DNA of 64,000 bases from Mycolicibacter heraklionensis (GCF_001021505.1 NZ_LDPO01000016.1:62001-126000); one strand, 5' to 3'. Shown: positions 1 to 8,764, counted from the first letter of the stretch. The notes: generated by a model not told the origin, from the letters alone. Numbers and translations are program-made.

Positions 1-1293
1 GTCGCGTTCTCCATCTGGTCGCTGTGGTCGGTGGTGGTGCTGTTCATGCCGGAGTCGGTCTACGGCATCAAGGCCGGCGACAAGCTGCTGCTGGCAGCCG
101 TCGCCACGCTCGTCGGTGGCTGCGCCCGGGTGCCGTATGTGCGGGCCACCGCGAAGTTCGGCGGCCGGGACTGGGCGGTGTTCTCCTCCCTGATCCTGCT
201 GGTCCCGACCGTGGGGACACTGCTGTTGCTGGTCAACCCCGGCCAGCCGCTGTGGATGTACATGGTGTGCGCAGCGCTGACCGGCCTGGGCGGCGGCAAC
301 TATGCCGCGTCGTTGGCCAACGTCGACGCCTTCTACCCCCAGCGCCTCAAGGGCGTCGCCCTCGGGCTGTGCGGCGGCATCGGCAACCTCGGGGTGGCCG
401 CCATCCAGCTGGTCGGCCTGCTGGTGCTGGCCACCGTCGGCAACACCAAACCGGAACTGGTCTGCGCTGTCTATCTGATCCTGCTCGCCGTGGTCGGCAC
501 CTGTGCCGCGCTGTGGATGGACAACCTCGACCACGGCATGGAAGAGGTCGGCAGCATCCGATCGATCCTGTCGGTCCCGGACAGCTGGATCGTTTCGGCG
601 TTGTACTGCGCAGCTTTCGGTTCGTTCATCGGCTTCGCATTCGCGTTCGCCCAAGTGCTGCACGTCACTTTCGAGAAGGCCGGCCACAGCCCCGCCGAGG
701 CTGCGCTCTACGCCGCGCGAATCGCGTTCCTGGGCCCGCTGTTGGGCGCCTTGTCCCGCATCTACGGCGGCCGGGTGGCCGACCGCCGCGGCGGGGGCCG
801 TGTCACGTTGGTGGTGTTCCTCGGCATGATCCTGGCCTCGGCGGTGCTGGTGGTGGCCAGCACCATCGACGACCACACCACTCGCGCAACCACATCGACG
901 ATCGTGCTCTACATCGCCGCATTCATGGTGCTGTTCATCCTCGCCGGGATGGGCAACGGGTCGGTGTTGAAGATGATTCCGTCGATCTTCGAGGCCCGCA
1001 GCCGCTCGCTGGACGCCCCCGAAGCCGCGCGGCGGCATTGGGCACGTTCGCATTCCGGCGCACTGATCGGGTTCTCCACCGCGGTCGGTGCGCTCGGCGG
1101 GGTTGCCATCAACCTGATCCTGCGTCAGGCCTACGCCAGCTCCGGTAGCGAGACGCCGGCATTCTGGGTCTTTCTGGCCTCGTACTGCGCCGCTGCGGGG
1201 TTGACCTGGGTGATGTACGTCCGCCGACCGCCGCGGATGCGCGGCGCCGGCAGCGCCCGGGTTTCGCGGGGCGTCGAGAAGATCTCGGTGTGA
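1..1293 (+). CDS. narK: NarK-type nitrate/nitrite transporter, copy 1 (5' end outside window)
   Basis: Major facilitator superfamily transporter of the nitrate/nitrite porter family, in the inner membrane. The reading frame is open from base 1. Aligned with the complete paralogue at 2598-3989, about 38 N-terminal residues are missing. Both nitrate-signature glycine motifs are visible: GLGGGN in the first half and GMGNGS in the second, with about eleven hydrophobic segments. It is very similar to copy 2 throughout. It lies upstream of an NnaR remnant and a siroheme chelatase, so nitrate uptake or nitrite export for assimilation is likely. The direction of transport cannot be read from sequence. 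Confidence 0.93.
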   Translation, partial: VAFSIWSLWSVVVLFMPESVYGIKAGDKLLLAAVATLVGGCARVPYVRATAKFGGRDWAVFSSLILLVPTVGTLLLLVNPGQPLWMYMVCAALTGLGGGNYAASLANVDAFYPQRLKGVALGLCGGIGNLGVAAIQLVGLLVLATVGNTKPELVCAVYLILLAVVGTCAALWMDNLDHGMEEVGSIRSILSVPDSWIVSALYCAAFGSFIGFAFAFAQVLHVTFEKAGHSPAEAALYAARIAFLGPLLGALSRIYGGRVADRRGGGRVTLVVFLGMILASAVLVVASTIDDHTTRATTSTIVLYIAAFMVLFILAGMGNGSVLKMIPSIFEARSRSLDAPEAARRHWARSHSGALIGFSTAVGALGGVAINLILRQAYASSGSETPAFWVFLASYCAAAGLTWVMYVRRPPRMRGAGSARVSRGVEKISV

Positions 1294-1375
1294 CGGGGAG
1301 CACTAAGCCGATCGGGCAACGGTTCCGAAATCGGTCGGTAACACAGATGACATTGGCTGGGGCTAAACCTTGTAC

Positions 1376-1687
1376 ATGGGGAGTACCGCCGTTCACGCCG
1401 CCGGTCACCGAATCGAAATCGAGGAGAGCCGGGTGCTCGTGGATGGGATGGTCAAGCCGGTCTCTCCAGCCGGTCTGGCCGCCCTCCGCGTCCTGGCCCA
1501 CCGCCCGGGCAATGTCGTTGCCCGGGAAACGCTGCTGCGCGCGCTACCGGGGCGCGGCAACAACATGCACGCCGTCGAGTCCGCCATGCTCCGGCTACGA
1601 ACAGCGCTGGGCGACAGTCAGATCGTCGCGACGGTGATCAAGCGCGGGTACCGGCTGGCGGTCGACAGCGAAGAGGGCGCGGCATGA
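1376..1687 (+). CDS. Free-standing winged-helix DNA-binding domain, paralogue of the NnaR C-terminus
   Basis: Protein of 103 residues consisting only of an OmpR/PhoB-type winged helix. It corresponds to roughly the last 95 residues of the NnaR protein at 3991-5124 (about 70% identical by eye; shared HAAGHRIE, RETLL, HAVE and KRGYRLAVD). The whole uroporphyrinogen-III-synthase-like domain is absent: only 82 bp separate the narK stop from this ATG. A TTG at 1370 is an alternative start. The stop overlaps the chelatase start as ATGA, suggesting translational coupling. The frame is intact, so it may be expressed as a short regulator; it could equally be a relic kept for coupling. Confidence 0.8.
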   Translation: MGSTAVHAAGHRIEIEESRVLVDGMVKPVSPAGLAALRVLAHRPGNVVARETLLRALPGRGNNMHAVESAMLRLRTALGDSQIVATVIKRGYRLAVDSEEGAA

Positions 1688-2376
1688 TCCCCATCCTGGT
1701 CGCACATGGCACCCGCGCGCCTGAGGGAACTGTCATGATCGGCGAACTCGCCGAACGGGTCGGTGGCTTGTTGGCGCAACCAGTGCGCGTGGCATTCGTC
1801 GACGTGTTGGGACCTAACCCGGCCGAAATCCTTGCCGCTGAAGCCGACAGCGGTCGTCCGGCGATCCTCGTACCCGCTTTTCTGGCCCGCGGGTACCACG
1901 TCGGCGTCGACGTACCGACCCAGGTCGCGGCCAGCGGACACCCCGATGTCACGATCACTCCAGCGCTGGGACCCGACCCGCGCGTCGCCGCGGTGGTCGC
2001 GGCTCGGCTGGCCGAATCAGGCTGGCGCCCCGGGGACTCGGTGATCCTCGCCGCTGCCGGTTCATCAGACCCGGTCGCGCACACCGACCTGATGCAGGCG
2101 GCGGAGATGCTGTCCGGCTTGCTCGGTTCACGCGTCAACGTGGCGTTCGCCGCGACCGGCGGCCCCAGCGTCGGTGAAGCTGTCGCCGCCCTGCGTAGCC
2201 AGGGCGCCGCACGCGTGGTGATCGCGTCGTACTTGTTGGCCGACGGCCTCTTCCAGCGTCGCCTGCGCACTACCGGCGCGGATCTGGTGACCGAGCCGCT
2301 GGGCACGCATCCCGAGATCGCCCGGGTCGTCGCCGACCGGTTCATCACCGCCCTCAGCCGGATTCCGGTGCGCTGA
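1684..2376 (+). CDS. cbiX: CbiX-type sirohydrochlorin chelatase
   Basis: Protein of 230 residues resembling the mycobacterial Rv0259c family. It should insert iron into sirohydrochlorin to make siroheme, the cofactor of NirB; cobalt chelation is the alternative in this family. Two CbiX-like halves are visible (about 1-115 and 120-230). The N-terminal metal-site histidine lies in AHGTR (residue 8) and another in ARGYHV (residue 72). The start overlaps the upstream small winged-helix gene by four bases (ATGA). The location between two narK copies and next to nirBD fits a role in nitrite reduction. Confidence 0.85.
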   Translation: MIPILVAHGTRAPEGTVMIGELAERVGGLLAQPVRVAFVDVLGPNPAEILAAEADSGRPAILVPAFLARGYHVGVDVPTQVAASGHPDVTITPALGPDPRVAAVVAARLAESGWRPGDSVILAAAGSSDPVAHTDLMQAAEMLSGLLGSRVNVAFAATGGPSVGEAVAALRSQGAARVVIASYLLADGLFQRRLRTTGADLVTEPLGTHPEIARVVADRFITALSRIPVR

Positions 2377-2597
2377 AACTCCTTCAGCCACAGTCTGGGG
2401 CGACACGCAGTCCACGACGGCACTGCGCGTAGTGAATTCCTTTCTAGCTGCGCCATGTTGATCGTCAACCAGCGCTTCGTCAACATTTCCGGAGCGGCTT
2501 CGAACCTCACACGCGGCCCACAGCACGGTGAGGAGAAGTTCACGGCCGGGTCACCTCGTGCAGCATGGCGGTAACGAAAGATTTCTACCGTGACCAC
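2377..2597 (+). other. Intergenic region upstream of narK copy 2
   Basis: About 220 bp between the chelatase stop and the second narK. It probably carries the narK-nnaR promoter. I searched for a GlnR-type GTnAC-N6-GnAAC site and saw no convincing match. There is no strong ribosome-binding site before either candidate narK start. Confidence 0.4.
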
Positions 2598-3989
2598 ATG
2601 GCTCGTACACACCAAATCACCCAGTGGGATCCCGAAGACACGGTTGCCTGGACAGCCGGTAACGACAAGATCGCACGACGCAACCTGATCTGGTCGACAG
2701 TGGCTGAACACGCCGGCTTTTCGATCTGGTCGATCTGGTCGGTGATGGTGCTGTTCATGCCCGAGTCGGTGTACGGCTTCAGCGCCGGCGACAAGTTCCT
2801 GCTGGCGGCCACGGCTACGCTCGCCGGCGGCGTGCTGCGCATACCGTACTCGCTGGCCACCGCGGCGTTCGGTGGCCGCAACTGGACGATCTTCTCCGCG
2901 CTGGTGCTGTTGATCCCGACCATCGGGATGATGGGCCTGCTGGTCCATCCGGGTCTGCCGCTGTGGCCGTACCTGGCGTGCGCGGCGCTAACAGGTTTGG
3001 GCGGCGGCAACTTTGCCGCCTCAATGACCAACGTGAATGCCTTCTACCCCCATCGGCTCAAGGGCTGGGCGCTGGCGGTCAATGCCGGCGGCGGCAACCT
3101 GGGCGTGCCGGTGATCCAGCTGGTCGGCTTGGGAGTGCTGGCCACCGTGGGCAATCGCCAGCCGTACTGGGTGTGTGCGATCTATCTGGTCGTCCTCGCG
3201 GTTGCCGCAATCGGTGCGGCGCTGTTCATGGACAACCTCGACGGTCAACGGGCCGACCTGACCGCGATGCGTTCGATCCTTCCCGAGGTCGACACCTGGA
3301 TCGTCGCGCTGCTCTACATCGGCACGTTCGGCTCCTTCATCGGATTTTCGTTCGCATTCGGCCAGGTCCTGCAGATCAGCTTCGTGGGCAGCGGCCAAAG
3401 CGCCGCTCAGGCATCGTTGCACGCTGCTCAAATCGCCTTCCTGGGACCGCTTTTGGGGTCATTGTCCCGGATCTTCGGCGGCCGCCTGGCCGATCGACTC
3501 GGCGGTAGCCGAGTCACACTGGCGGCCTTCGGTGGTCTGTTCGCAGCCTCAGGGTTGCTCGTTGGCGTGAGCACCCTGGACGGCACTCGCACCGGTCCCA
3601 CGACCGGTGCCACCATGGTCGGCTACGTCATCGGCTTCGTGGCGTTGTTCATCGTGTCCGGAATCGGCAACGGCTCGGTGTACAAGATGATTCCGTCGGT
3701 ATTCGAGGCCCGCAGTCACCGAATGGGCATGCACGAGAGCGAACGCCGGCACTGGGCGCGCGCCATGTCGGGGGCGCTGATCGGGTTTGCCGGTGCAATC
3801 GGCGCATTGGGCGGCGTGGGAATCAATCTGGCGCTGCGCCAGTCGTATATCACCAGCGGCTCGGCGACTACCGCGTTCTGGATCTTCCTGGTGGGATATG
3901 TCGGAGCTGCGGCGCTGACCTGGCTGAGGTATGTACGCCGGCCGGTCTTCGCCACGCAGCCGGCCCGGGCCGCACTGGCGCCGGCGTAA
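2598..3989 (+). CDS. narK3: NarK-type nitrate/nitrite transporter, copy 2
   Basis: Complete NarK-family transporter of 463 residues with twelve predicted membrane segments. The glycine signatures GLGGGN and GIGNGS are present. I chose the ATG at 2598 because the family N-terminus typically begins close to a HQI-W-DPED motif, as here; an in-frame ATG at 2565 would add 11 residues. It is followed by NnaR after one base, so the two are probably co-transcribed. Closest to the Rv0261c (NarK3) type by recall. The left-hand copy at 1-1293 shows that the narK-nnaR unit was duplicated. Confidence 0.93.
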   Translation: MARTHQITQWDPEDTVAWTAGNDKIARRNLIWSTVAEHAGFSIWSIWSVMVLFMPESVYGFSAGDKFLLAATATLAGGVLRIPYSLATAAFGGRNWTIFSALVLLIPTIGMMGLLVHPGLPLWPYLACAALTGLGGGNFAASMTNVNAFYPHRLKGWALAVNAGGGNLGVPVIQLVGLGVLATVGNRQPYWVCAIYLVVLAVAAIGAALFMDNLDGQRADLTAMRSILPEVDTWIVALLYIGTFGSFIGFSFAFGQVLQISFVGSGQSAAQASLHAAQIAFLGPLLGSLSRIFGGRLADRLGGSRVTLAAFGGLFAASGLLVGVSTLDGTRTGPTTGATMVGYVIGFVALFIVSGIGNGSVYKMIPSVFEARSHRMGMHESERRHWARAMSGALIGFAGAIGALGGVGINLALRQSYITSGSATTAFWIFLVGYVGAAALTWLRYVRRPVFATQPARAALAPA

Positions 3990-3990
3990 G

Positions 3991-5124
3991 GTGTCCACGT
4001 CGCTGAGCGGCTACCGGGTCGCGGTGACGTCAGCGCGCCGCGCTGACGAGCTCTGCACGCTGCTGCGGCGCCACGGCGCGTCGGTCTGCGCAGCCCCGGC
4101 CATCACCATGATTGACTTGACCGACGACGTTGTATTGCGCGCGCGCACCCAATCATTGATCGAGACACCGCCCGACGTCCTGGTGGTGACGACCGCCATG
4201 GGCTTCCGCGGCTGGATCGCCGCCGCTGAAGGATGGGGCATCGCCGACCAGCTGATCGCGGCCCTGGCCACCGCCCGCATCGTGGCCCGTGGGCCGAAGG
4301 CCGTCGGAGCTTTGCGCACCGTGGGTTTACCCGAGGAGTGGTCGCCCGATTCTGAATCATCATCCGCGATGGTCGATTACCTGAAGTCCGATATTGCCGG
4401 CTCCCGCCTGGCAGTACAGCTACACGGCACCACCGGCGACTGGGATCCGGCCCCCGAGCTGCTCGACCAATTTCGTAAGGCTGGCGCCGAAGTCCTACCC
4501 ATCCCCGTCTATCGGTGGCGGCCGGCCCAGCGAGGCGGAGAGTTCGACCAGCTGACCTCCCAGATCGCCCAACGCCAGTTCGACGCGGTCAGCTTCACCT
4601 CGGCCGCCGCCGTGATGGCGACGCTGACACGCGCCGCCGATCTCGGCATCTCTGACGCCCTGCTTCTCGCCCTGCGGTCTGACGTGCACGCGATGTGCGT
4701 CGGGCCCCTGACTGCGCGGCCCCTGGCGCTCCTCAATGTGCCGACCTCGTCACCGCGACGAATGCGGCTGGGGGCGTTGGCCCGCCATATCGTCGACGAG
4801 CTGCCTCGACTGCGCACCCACACCGTTCATGCCGCCGGCCACCGAATCGAAGTCCGCGGCAATTGCGTGATCGTCGACGGGGTGCCCAAGCCGATATCGC
4901 CCTCCGGTATGGCGACGTTACGGGCGCTGGCTCACCAGCCCGGCAGAGTCGTCTCGCGAGAGACCCTCCTCCAAGCGTTACCCGGCAACGGCGCCAGCAC
5001 TCATGCGGTGGAGACCGCCGTGCTGCGGCTGCGGACCACCTTGGGCGACAAGAATATTGTCGCCACAGTCGTCAAGCGAGGGTATCGGCTGGCCGTGGAC
5101 CAAGTGGACCAGGAAGCCGGCTAG
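3991..5124 (+). CDS. nnaR: NnaR-type regulator: uroporphyrinogen-III-synthase-like domain plus winged helix
   Basis: Protein of 377 residues. Residues about 1-265 form a HemD-like (uroporphyrinogen-III synthase) fold; about 280-372 form an OmpR-type winged-helix DNA-binding domain. This architecture matches NnaR (Rv0260c/MSMEG_0432 type), known as a co-regulator with GlnR of nitrate and nitrite assimilation. The GTG start follows the narK stop by one base. The gene converges on nirD, with a four-base overlap of the two 3' ends. Whether the HemD domain is catalytic or a tetrapyrrole/metabolite sensor cannot be told from sequence. Confidence 0.9.
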   Translation: MSTSLSGYRVAVTSARRADELCTLLRRHGASVCAAPAITMIDLTDDVVLRARTQSLIETPPDVLVVTTAMGFRGWIAAAEGWGIADQLIAALATARIVARGPKAVGALRTVGLPEEWSPDSESSSAMVDYLKSDIAGSRLAVQLHGTTGDWDPAPELLDQFRKAGAEVLPIPVYRWRPAQRGGEFDQLTSQIAQRQFDAVSFTSAAAVMATLTRAADLGISDALLLALRSDVHAMCVGPLTARPLALLNVPTSSPRRMRLGALARHIVDELPRLRTHTVHAAGHRIEVRGNCVIVDGVPKPISPSGMATLRALAHQPGRVVSRETLLQALPGNGASTHAVETAVLRLRTTLGDKNIVATVVKRGYRLAVDQVDQEAG

Positions 5125-5489
5125 GCGACCGCCCGCTCCGAGAAGGTCTGGCCGATCTGCACGTAGCCGTCGGCGGTGATCTGAGTCGGGTACACCCGCA
5201 CCGAGACGTTCGGGTCATCCAGGCAGCTGCCGTCGTCGAGCGCAAACGCCTGCTTCTTCAGCGGCGAGATGACCGACAGCCGGCCGCCGCGATCACCGAC
5301 GATCCCGCGCGACAGCACCGCCGCCCGGAAGAACGGGTCGATGTTGCACACCGCGCGCACCGAACCGTCGTCAAGCCGGAACAGGGCCGCCTGCTCACCG
5401 TTGGCGAGCAGGACACCAACGCCGAGTCCGGGAATCAGACTGTCGTAGCGGCACGCGGTGGTCCAAGTGTCGATGGTGCTGTTGTTCAT
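5121..5489 (-). CDS. nirD: Nitrite reductase small subunit NirD
   Basis: Protein of 122 residues of the Rieske-like NirD family, small subunit of the cytoplasmic NAD(P)H-dependent assimilatory nitrite reductase. It lacks the paired Cys-x-His ligands of true Rieske proteins, as usual for NirD. The ATG overlaps the nirB stop by four bases, so the subunits are translationally coupled. Its 3' end overlaps that of nnaR by four bases, which makes the locus very compact. Confidence 0.94.
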   Translation of the reverse strand: MNNSTIDTWTTACRYDSLIPGLGVGVLLANGEQAALFRLDDGSVRAVCNIDPFFRAAVLSRGIVGDRGGRLSVISPLKKQAFALDDGSCLDDPNVSVRVYPTQITADGYVQIGQTFSERAVA

Positions 5490-8053
5490 GATTCCTCCTC
5501 AGATGAGCGCAGGACCGGGACGGGTAACGGGACTTTGCGGCCGTCACGCACGGTGAACGCGACGGTCGGGTCTTCGGCGTCGGGGGCGTTGACGAACGAC
5601 ACGAACCGCGACAACTTCTCCGGGTCGTCGAGCACGCCCTTCCACTCGTCGGCGTAGTTGTCGACGTGGCGGGCCATCTCCGCCTCGAATTCCTCGGCGA
5701 GCCCCAGGGAGTCGTCGCAGACGACCTCGCGGACGTGGTCGAGTCCGCCTTCCATCGACTCGATCCACGGTGCCGTGCGCTGCAACCGATCTGCGGTGCG
5801 GATGTAGAACATCAGGAACCGGTCGATGTAACGGAACACGGTCTCGGTGTCGAGGTCACTGGCGAGCAACTGCGCGTGCTTGGGCGACATGCCACCGTTG
5901 CCACCGACGTAAAGGTTCCAACCGATCTCGGTGGCGATCACGCCGACGTCTTTGCCGCGCGCCTCGGCGCACTCCCGGGCACAACCCGACACGCCCATCT
6001 TGATCTTGTGCGGGGCGCGCAGCCCGCGGTAGCGCAGCTCCAAGTCGATGGCCAGCTTCACGGAGTCCTGCTGCCCGTAGCGGCACCAGTCGCTGCCCAC
6101 GCAGCTTTTCACCGTCCGCAACGACTTGCCGTACGCCTGACCGGATTCCATGCCGGCGTCGACCAGTTTGCGCCAGATTGCCGGCAGCTGATCCACCCGG
6201 GCACCGAACATGTCGATGCGCTGCCCGCCGGTGATCTTGGTGTAAAGACCGAATTCCTGGGCGATCTGGCCGATCAGGATCAGGTGCTCGGGCTTGATCT
6301 CACCGCCGGGCACCCGCGGAACCACTGAGTAGCTGCCATTGCGCTGAATGTTGGCCAGGAAGTGGTCGTTGGTGTCCTGCAGGGCCGCCTGCTCGCCCTC
6401 GAGGATGTGGTCGGATCCGGTGGACGCCAGGATGGAGGCGACGGTTGGCTTGCAGATATCGCAGCCGTAGCCCGTGCCGAACCGATCCAGCAGTTCGGAG
6501 AAGGTGCGGATTCCGGTGACCTGGATGATCTCGAACAGCTCGGCGCGCGACTGCGCGAAGTGTTCGCACAGCGCCTTGGACTGCTCGACGCCCTCGGCGA
6601 TCAGCAACTCTTTGAGCAGCGGAATGCAGGATCCGCACGAGGTTCCCGCTTTGGTGCAGTCCTTCAGGCCCTGCACATCGTGGCAGCCGCCGGCGATCGC
6701 GTCGCACAACTGCTGCTTGCTGACGTTGTTGCAGGAGCAGATCTGTGCCGCGCCAGGCAACGCGCTGATCCCCAAGGCGCTCTTGCTGTCGCCGGAGCCG
6801 GCCGGGGCGATCAGGTCCAGCGGATCGCCGGGCAGCTCGGCGCCGACCATCGGGCGCAGCACACCGTAAGAGGAAGCGTCGCCGACCAGGATTCCGCCGA
6901 GCAGCGTCTTGGCGTCGTCGGAGAGCACCAGCTTGGCGTAGGTCCGCTTCACCGGATCGTTGACCACAACCGACAGCGAGTTCTCGGTCGCCCCCATCGC
7001 GTCGCCGAAGCTGGCCACGTCGACGCCGAGCAGCTTGAGCTTGGTGGACATGTCGGCCTCGCCGAATTCGGCCGCACCGTCCAGCAGGCGGTCGGCGACC
7101 ACCTCGGCACTGGTGTAGCCGGGCCCGACCAGCCCGTAGCAGACGCCTTCGATGGCGGCCACCTCGCCGATCGCGTACACATCGGACTCGCTGGTCCGAC
7201 AGGACAGATCGGTCAACACACCGCCGCGCTCGGCGATCGCCAGGCCGGCCTCCCGAGCCAGCTCGTCGCGCGGGCGCACCCCGGCGGCGAAGATCACCAG
7301 TCCGGCCTCGATCGCGGTGCCGTCGGAGAGCTGCACCCGCAGGCTGGGCGAGCCGTATTGGTGAGTCAGCTGCTCGATGGACTCGGTACCCACGCCGACG
7401 TGCACCGCGATACCCAGGTCCGAGATCATCCGGCTCAGCAGCACACCGCCGGCGTCGTCGAGTTGTTGCGGCATCAGTCGCGGCGCCATCTCGACGATGT
7501 GCGGTTCGATCCCGGACGCGCGCAGCGCGTTCGCGGCTTCCAGCCCCAGCAGGCCGCCCCCGATCACCACTCCGGCGCGGGTGTTTCCGGCTTCCAGCAT
7601 GCACTCGATGTCGGCCCGGATTCCGTCCAGATCGTCCAAGGTCCGGTAGACGTGGCACCCGGGCAGATCGTGGCCCGGCACCGGGGGGACGAACGCGCGC
7701 GACCCCGTCGCCAGTACCAGGGTGTCGTAGCCGTAACGCTGCCCATCCGCCGCGAGCACCGACTTGTCGGCCAGGTCGAGCTTCTCGACCCGGGTGCTCA
7801 GCATCAGCCGCACCTGCTCGTCGTCGGCGTAGTCATTGCCCGGCAGCGCCAGCCGGGACCGGTCCCACCCGTCGGTGTAGGAGGTCAACCCGACCCGGTC
7901 GTAGGCGGGATCGGACTCTTCGGCGAGCACCGTGACCCGCCAGTTTCCGCTGCCGGACCTGCTGCGCAGGGCCTCCACGAAGCGGTGCCCCACCATGCCG
8001 TGTCCGACCACGACAAGGTCTTTGACGGCGCGCGGGGTTTCGATCGTGGTCAT
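5486..8053 (-). CDS. nirB: Nitrite reductase large subunit NirB
   Basis: Protein of 855 residues from the ATG at 8053 (MTTIETP); an in-frame upstream start at 8095 would extend it by 14 residues. Domains in order: FAD/NAD-binding oxidoreductase (about 1-400), BFD-like [2Fe-2S] domain with cysteines near 439, 441, 473 and 476, then the nitrite/sulfite reductase repeat with the [4Fe-4S]-siroheme cysteines C-x5-C (651, 657) and C-x3-C (691, 695). It reduces nitrite to ammonium with NADH. It forms an operon with nirD, and a GlnR-like site lies about 45 bp upstream. Confidence 0.96.
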   Translation of the reverse strand: MTTIETPRAVKDLVVVGHGMVGHRFVEALRSRSGSGNWRVTVLAEESDPAYDRVGLTSYTDGWDRSRLALPGNDYADDEQVRLMLSTRVEKLDLADKSVLAADGQRYGYDTLVLATGSRAFVPPVPGHDLPGCHVYRTLDDLDGIRADIECMLEAGNTRAGVVIGGGLLGLEAANALRASGIEPHIVEMAPRLMPQQLDDAGGVLLSRMISDLGIAVHVGVGTESIEQLTHQYGSPSLRVQLSDGTAIEAGLVIFAAGVRPRDELAREAGLAIAERGGVLTDLSCRTSESDVYAIGEVAAIEGVCYGLVGPGYTSAEVVADRLLDGAAEFGEADMSTKLKLLGVDVASFGDAMGATENSLSVVVNDPVKRTYAKLVLSDDAKTLLGGILVGDASSYGVLRPMVGAELPGDPLDLIAPAGSGDSKSALGISALPGAAQICSCNNVSKQQLCDAIAGGCHDVQGLKDCTKAGTSCGSCIPLLKELLIAEGVEQSKALCEHFAQSRAELFEIIQVTGIRTFSELLDRFGTGYGCDICKPTVASILASTGSDHILEGEQAALQDTNDHFLANIQRNGSYSVVPRVPGGEIKPEHLILIGQIAQEFGLYTKITGGQRIDMFGARVDQLPAIWRKLVDAGMESGQAYGKSLRTVKSCVGSDWCRYGQQDSVKLAIDLELRYRGLRAPHKIKMGVSGCARECAEARGKDVGVIATEIGWNLYVGGNGGMSPKHAQLLASDLDTETVFRYIDRFLMFYIRTADRLQRTAPWIESMEGGLDHVREVVCDDSLGLAEEFEAEMARHVDNYADEWKGVLDDPEKLSRFVSFVNAPDAEDPTVAFTVRDGRKVPLPVPVLRSSEEES

Positions 8054-8097
8054 GCGAATGACGTTAGGAAGGTGATGTTGCAGGAATATCGCCATGC

Positions 8098-8113
8098 GTT
8101 ACAACCATGTGAC
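8098..8113 (-). promoter_or_regulatory. Putative GlnR box upstream of nirB
   Basis: On the minus strand this reads GTCAC-ATGGTT-GTAAC, a full match to the actinobacterial GlnR consensus GTnAC-N6-GnAAC. It ends 45 bp before the nirB start. Only one such pair is convincing; the classical double site is not complete. GlnR control of nirBD is established in mycobacteria; binding here is inferred. Confidence 0.55.
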
Positions 8114-8116
8114 GGA

Positions 8117-8153
8117 CCGCTGTGAGATTGGTGGCGGGCCCGCTGTGAGGTTG
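8117..8153. repeat. Two direct copies of a 14-bp repeat in the nirB/hsp20 intergenic region
   Basis: CCGCTGTGAGATTG (8117-8130) and CCGCTGTGAGGTTG (8140-8153) differ at one base and are spaced 23 bp start to start, about two helical turns. The position between two divergent promoters suggests a regulator site, but I do not recognise the motif. Confidence 0.45.
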
Positions 8154-8201
8154 TTGACTGCCTACCGGTACGCAGGCCGTTCACCCTCGGCGAACACGGA
8201 A

Positions 8202-8222
8202 CTTTAGCGTGGTTGACTCAAG
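8202..8222 (+). promoter_or_regulatory. HAIR-like HspR operator upstream of hsp20
   Basis: CTTTAGC-N7-ACTCAAG matches the HspR inverted repeat (HAIR) CTTGAGT-N7-ACTCAAG at 12 of 14 positions; the right half is perfect. It lies 62 bp upstream of the Hsp20 start. HspR control of acr2 is established in M. tuberculosis; here it is inferred. Confidence 0.6.
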
Positions 8223-8284
8223 TTGCATCCGGTGACGGACCGGTACCCGACCGGCACGCAAGCAACCACCGCGAGGAGACACCC

Positions 8285-8764
8285 ATGAGCACCCTGACTC
8301 TGTGGCAGCGTCCATTCAAGTCCTATTCAAGCCACCCCTTCAGCCCCGCCTTCGACACCGACGGCTGGGTCCGCGACTTCTTCAGCCCGGCCACCGCCAC
8401 CGACTGGCGGACGCCCACAGCGAGCGGGTTCAGCCCGGCCGCCGAGATCACCAAGGACGGCGACGACGCCGTGGTCCGGCTTGAACTGCCCGGCATCGAC
8501 GTCGACAAGGACGTGACCGTCGAACTCGACGGCGGTCGCCTGGTGGTGCGCGGCGAACGCCGCGACGAGCACGCCGAGACCGACGCCGACACCCACCGCA
8601 CGCTGCGCGAGGTGCGCTATGGAGCGTTCCGCCGTTCGTTCGCGGTTCCGGCGCACGTAACCGGCGACGCCGTGACGGCGTCGTACGACGCCGGCGTACT
8701 CACGGTCCGGGTAGCCGGCGTATACGCGGGCGCCCAGCCGCAAACCATCGCCATCACCAAATAG
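8285..8764 (+). CDS. hsp20: Hsp20/alpha-crystallin family small heat-shock protein (Acr2-like)
   Basis: Protein of 159 residues with an alpha-crystallin domain (about 48-148), the conserved AGVLTVRV strand, and a C-terminal IAI that serves as the I-x-I motif. It is an ATP-independent holdase chaperone that binds unfolding proteins in the cytoplasm. The ATG follows a GAGGAG ribosome-binding site. It sits beside nirBD and upstream of the Sdh1 operon, as acr2/hrpA (Rv0251c) does in M. tuberculosis. A HAIR-like operator precedes it and a strong hairpin follows it. Confidence 0.93.
   Translation: MSTLTLWQRPFKSYSSHPFSPAFDTDGWVRDFFSPATATDWRTPTASGFSPAAEITKDGDDAVVRLELPGIDVDKDVTVELDGGRLVVRGERRDEHAETDADTHRTLREVRYGAFRRSFAVPAHVTGDAVTASYDAGVLTVRVAGVYAGAQPQTIAITK

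Noticed and set aside
2377..2597. Possible GlnR site upstream of narK copy 2
   Set aside because: GTAAC and GTGAC elements occur near 2570-2595, but their spacing and orientation do not match GTnAC-N6-GnAAC.
6362..8125. 587-codon open frame on the plus strand opposite nirB
   Set aside because: Shadow of nirB; no domain or plausible start, whereas nirB shows all cofactor motifs.
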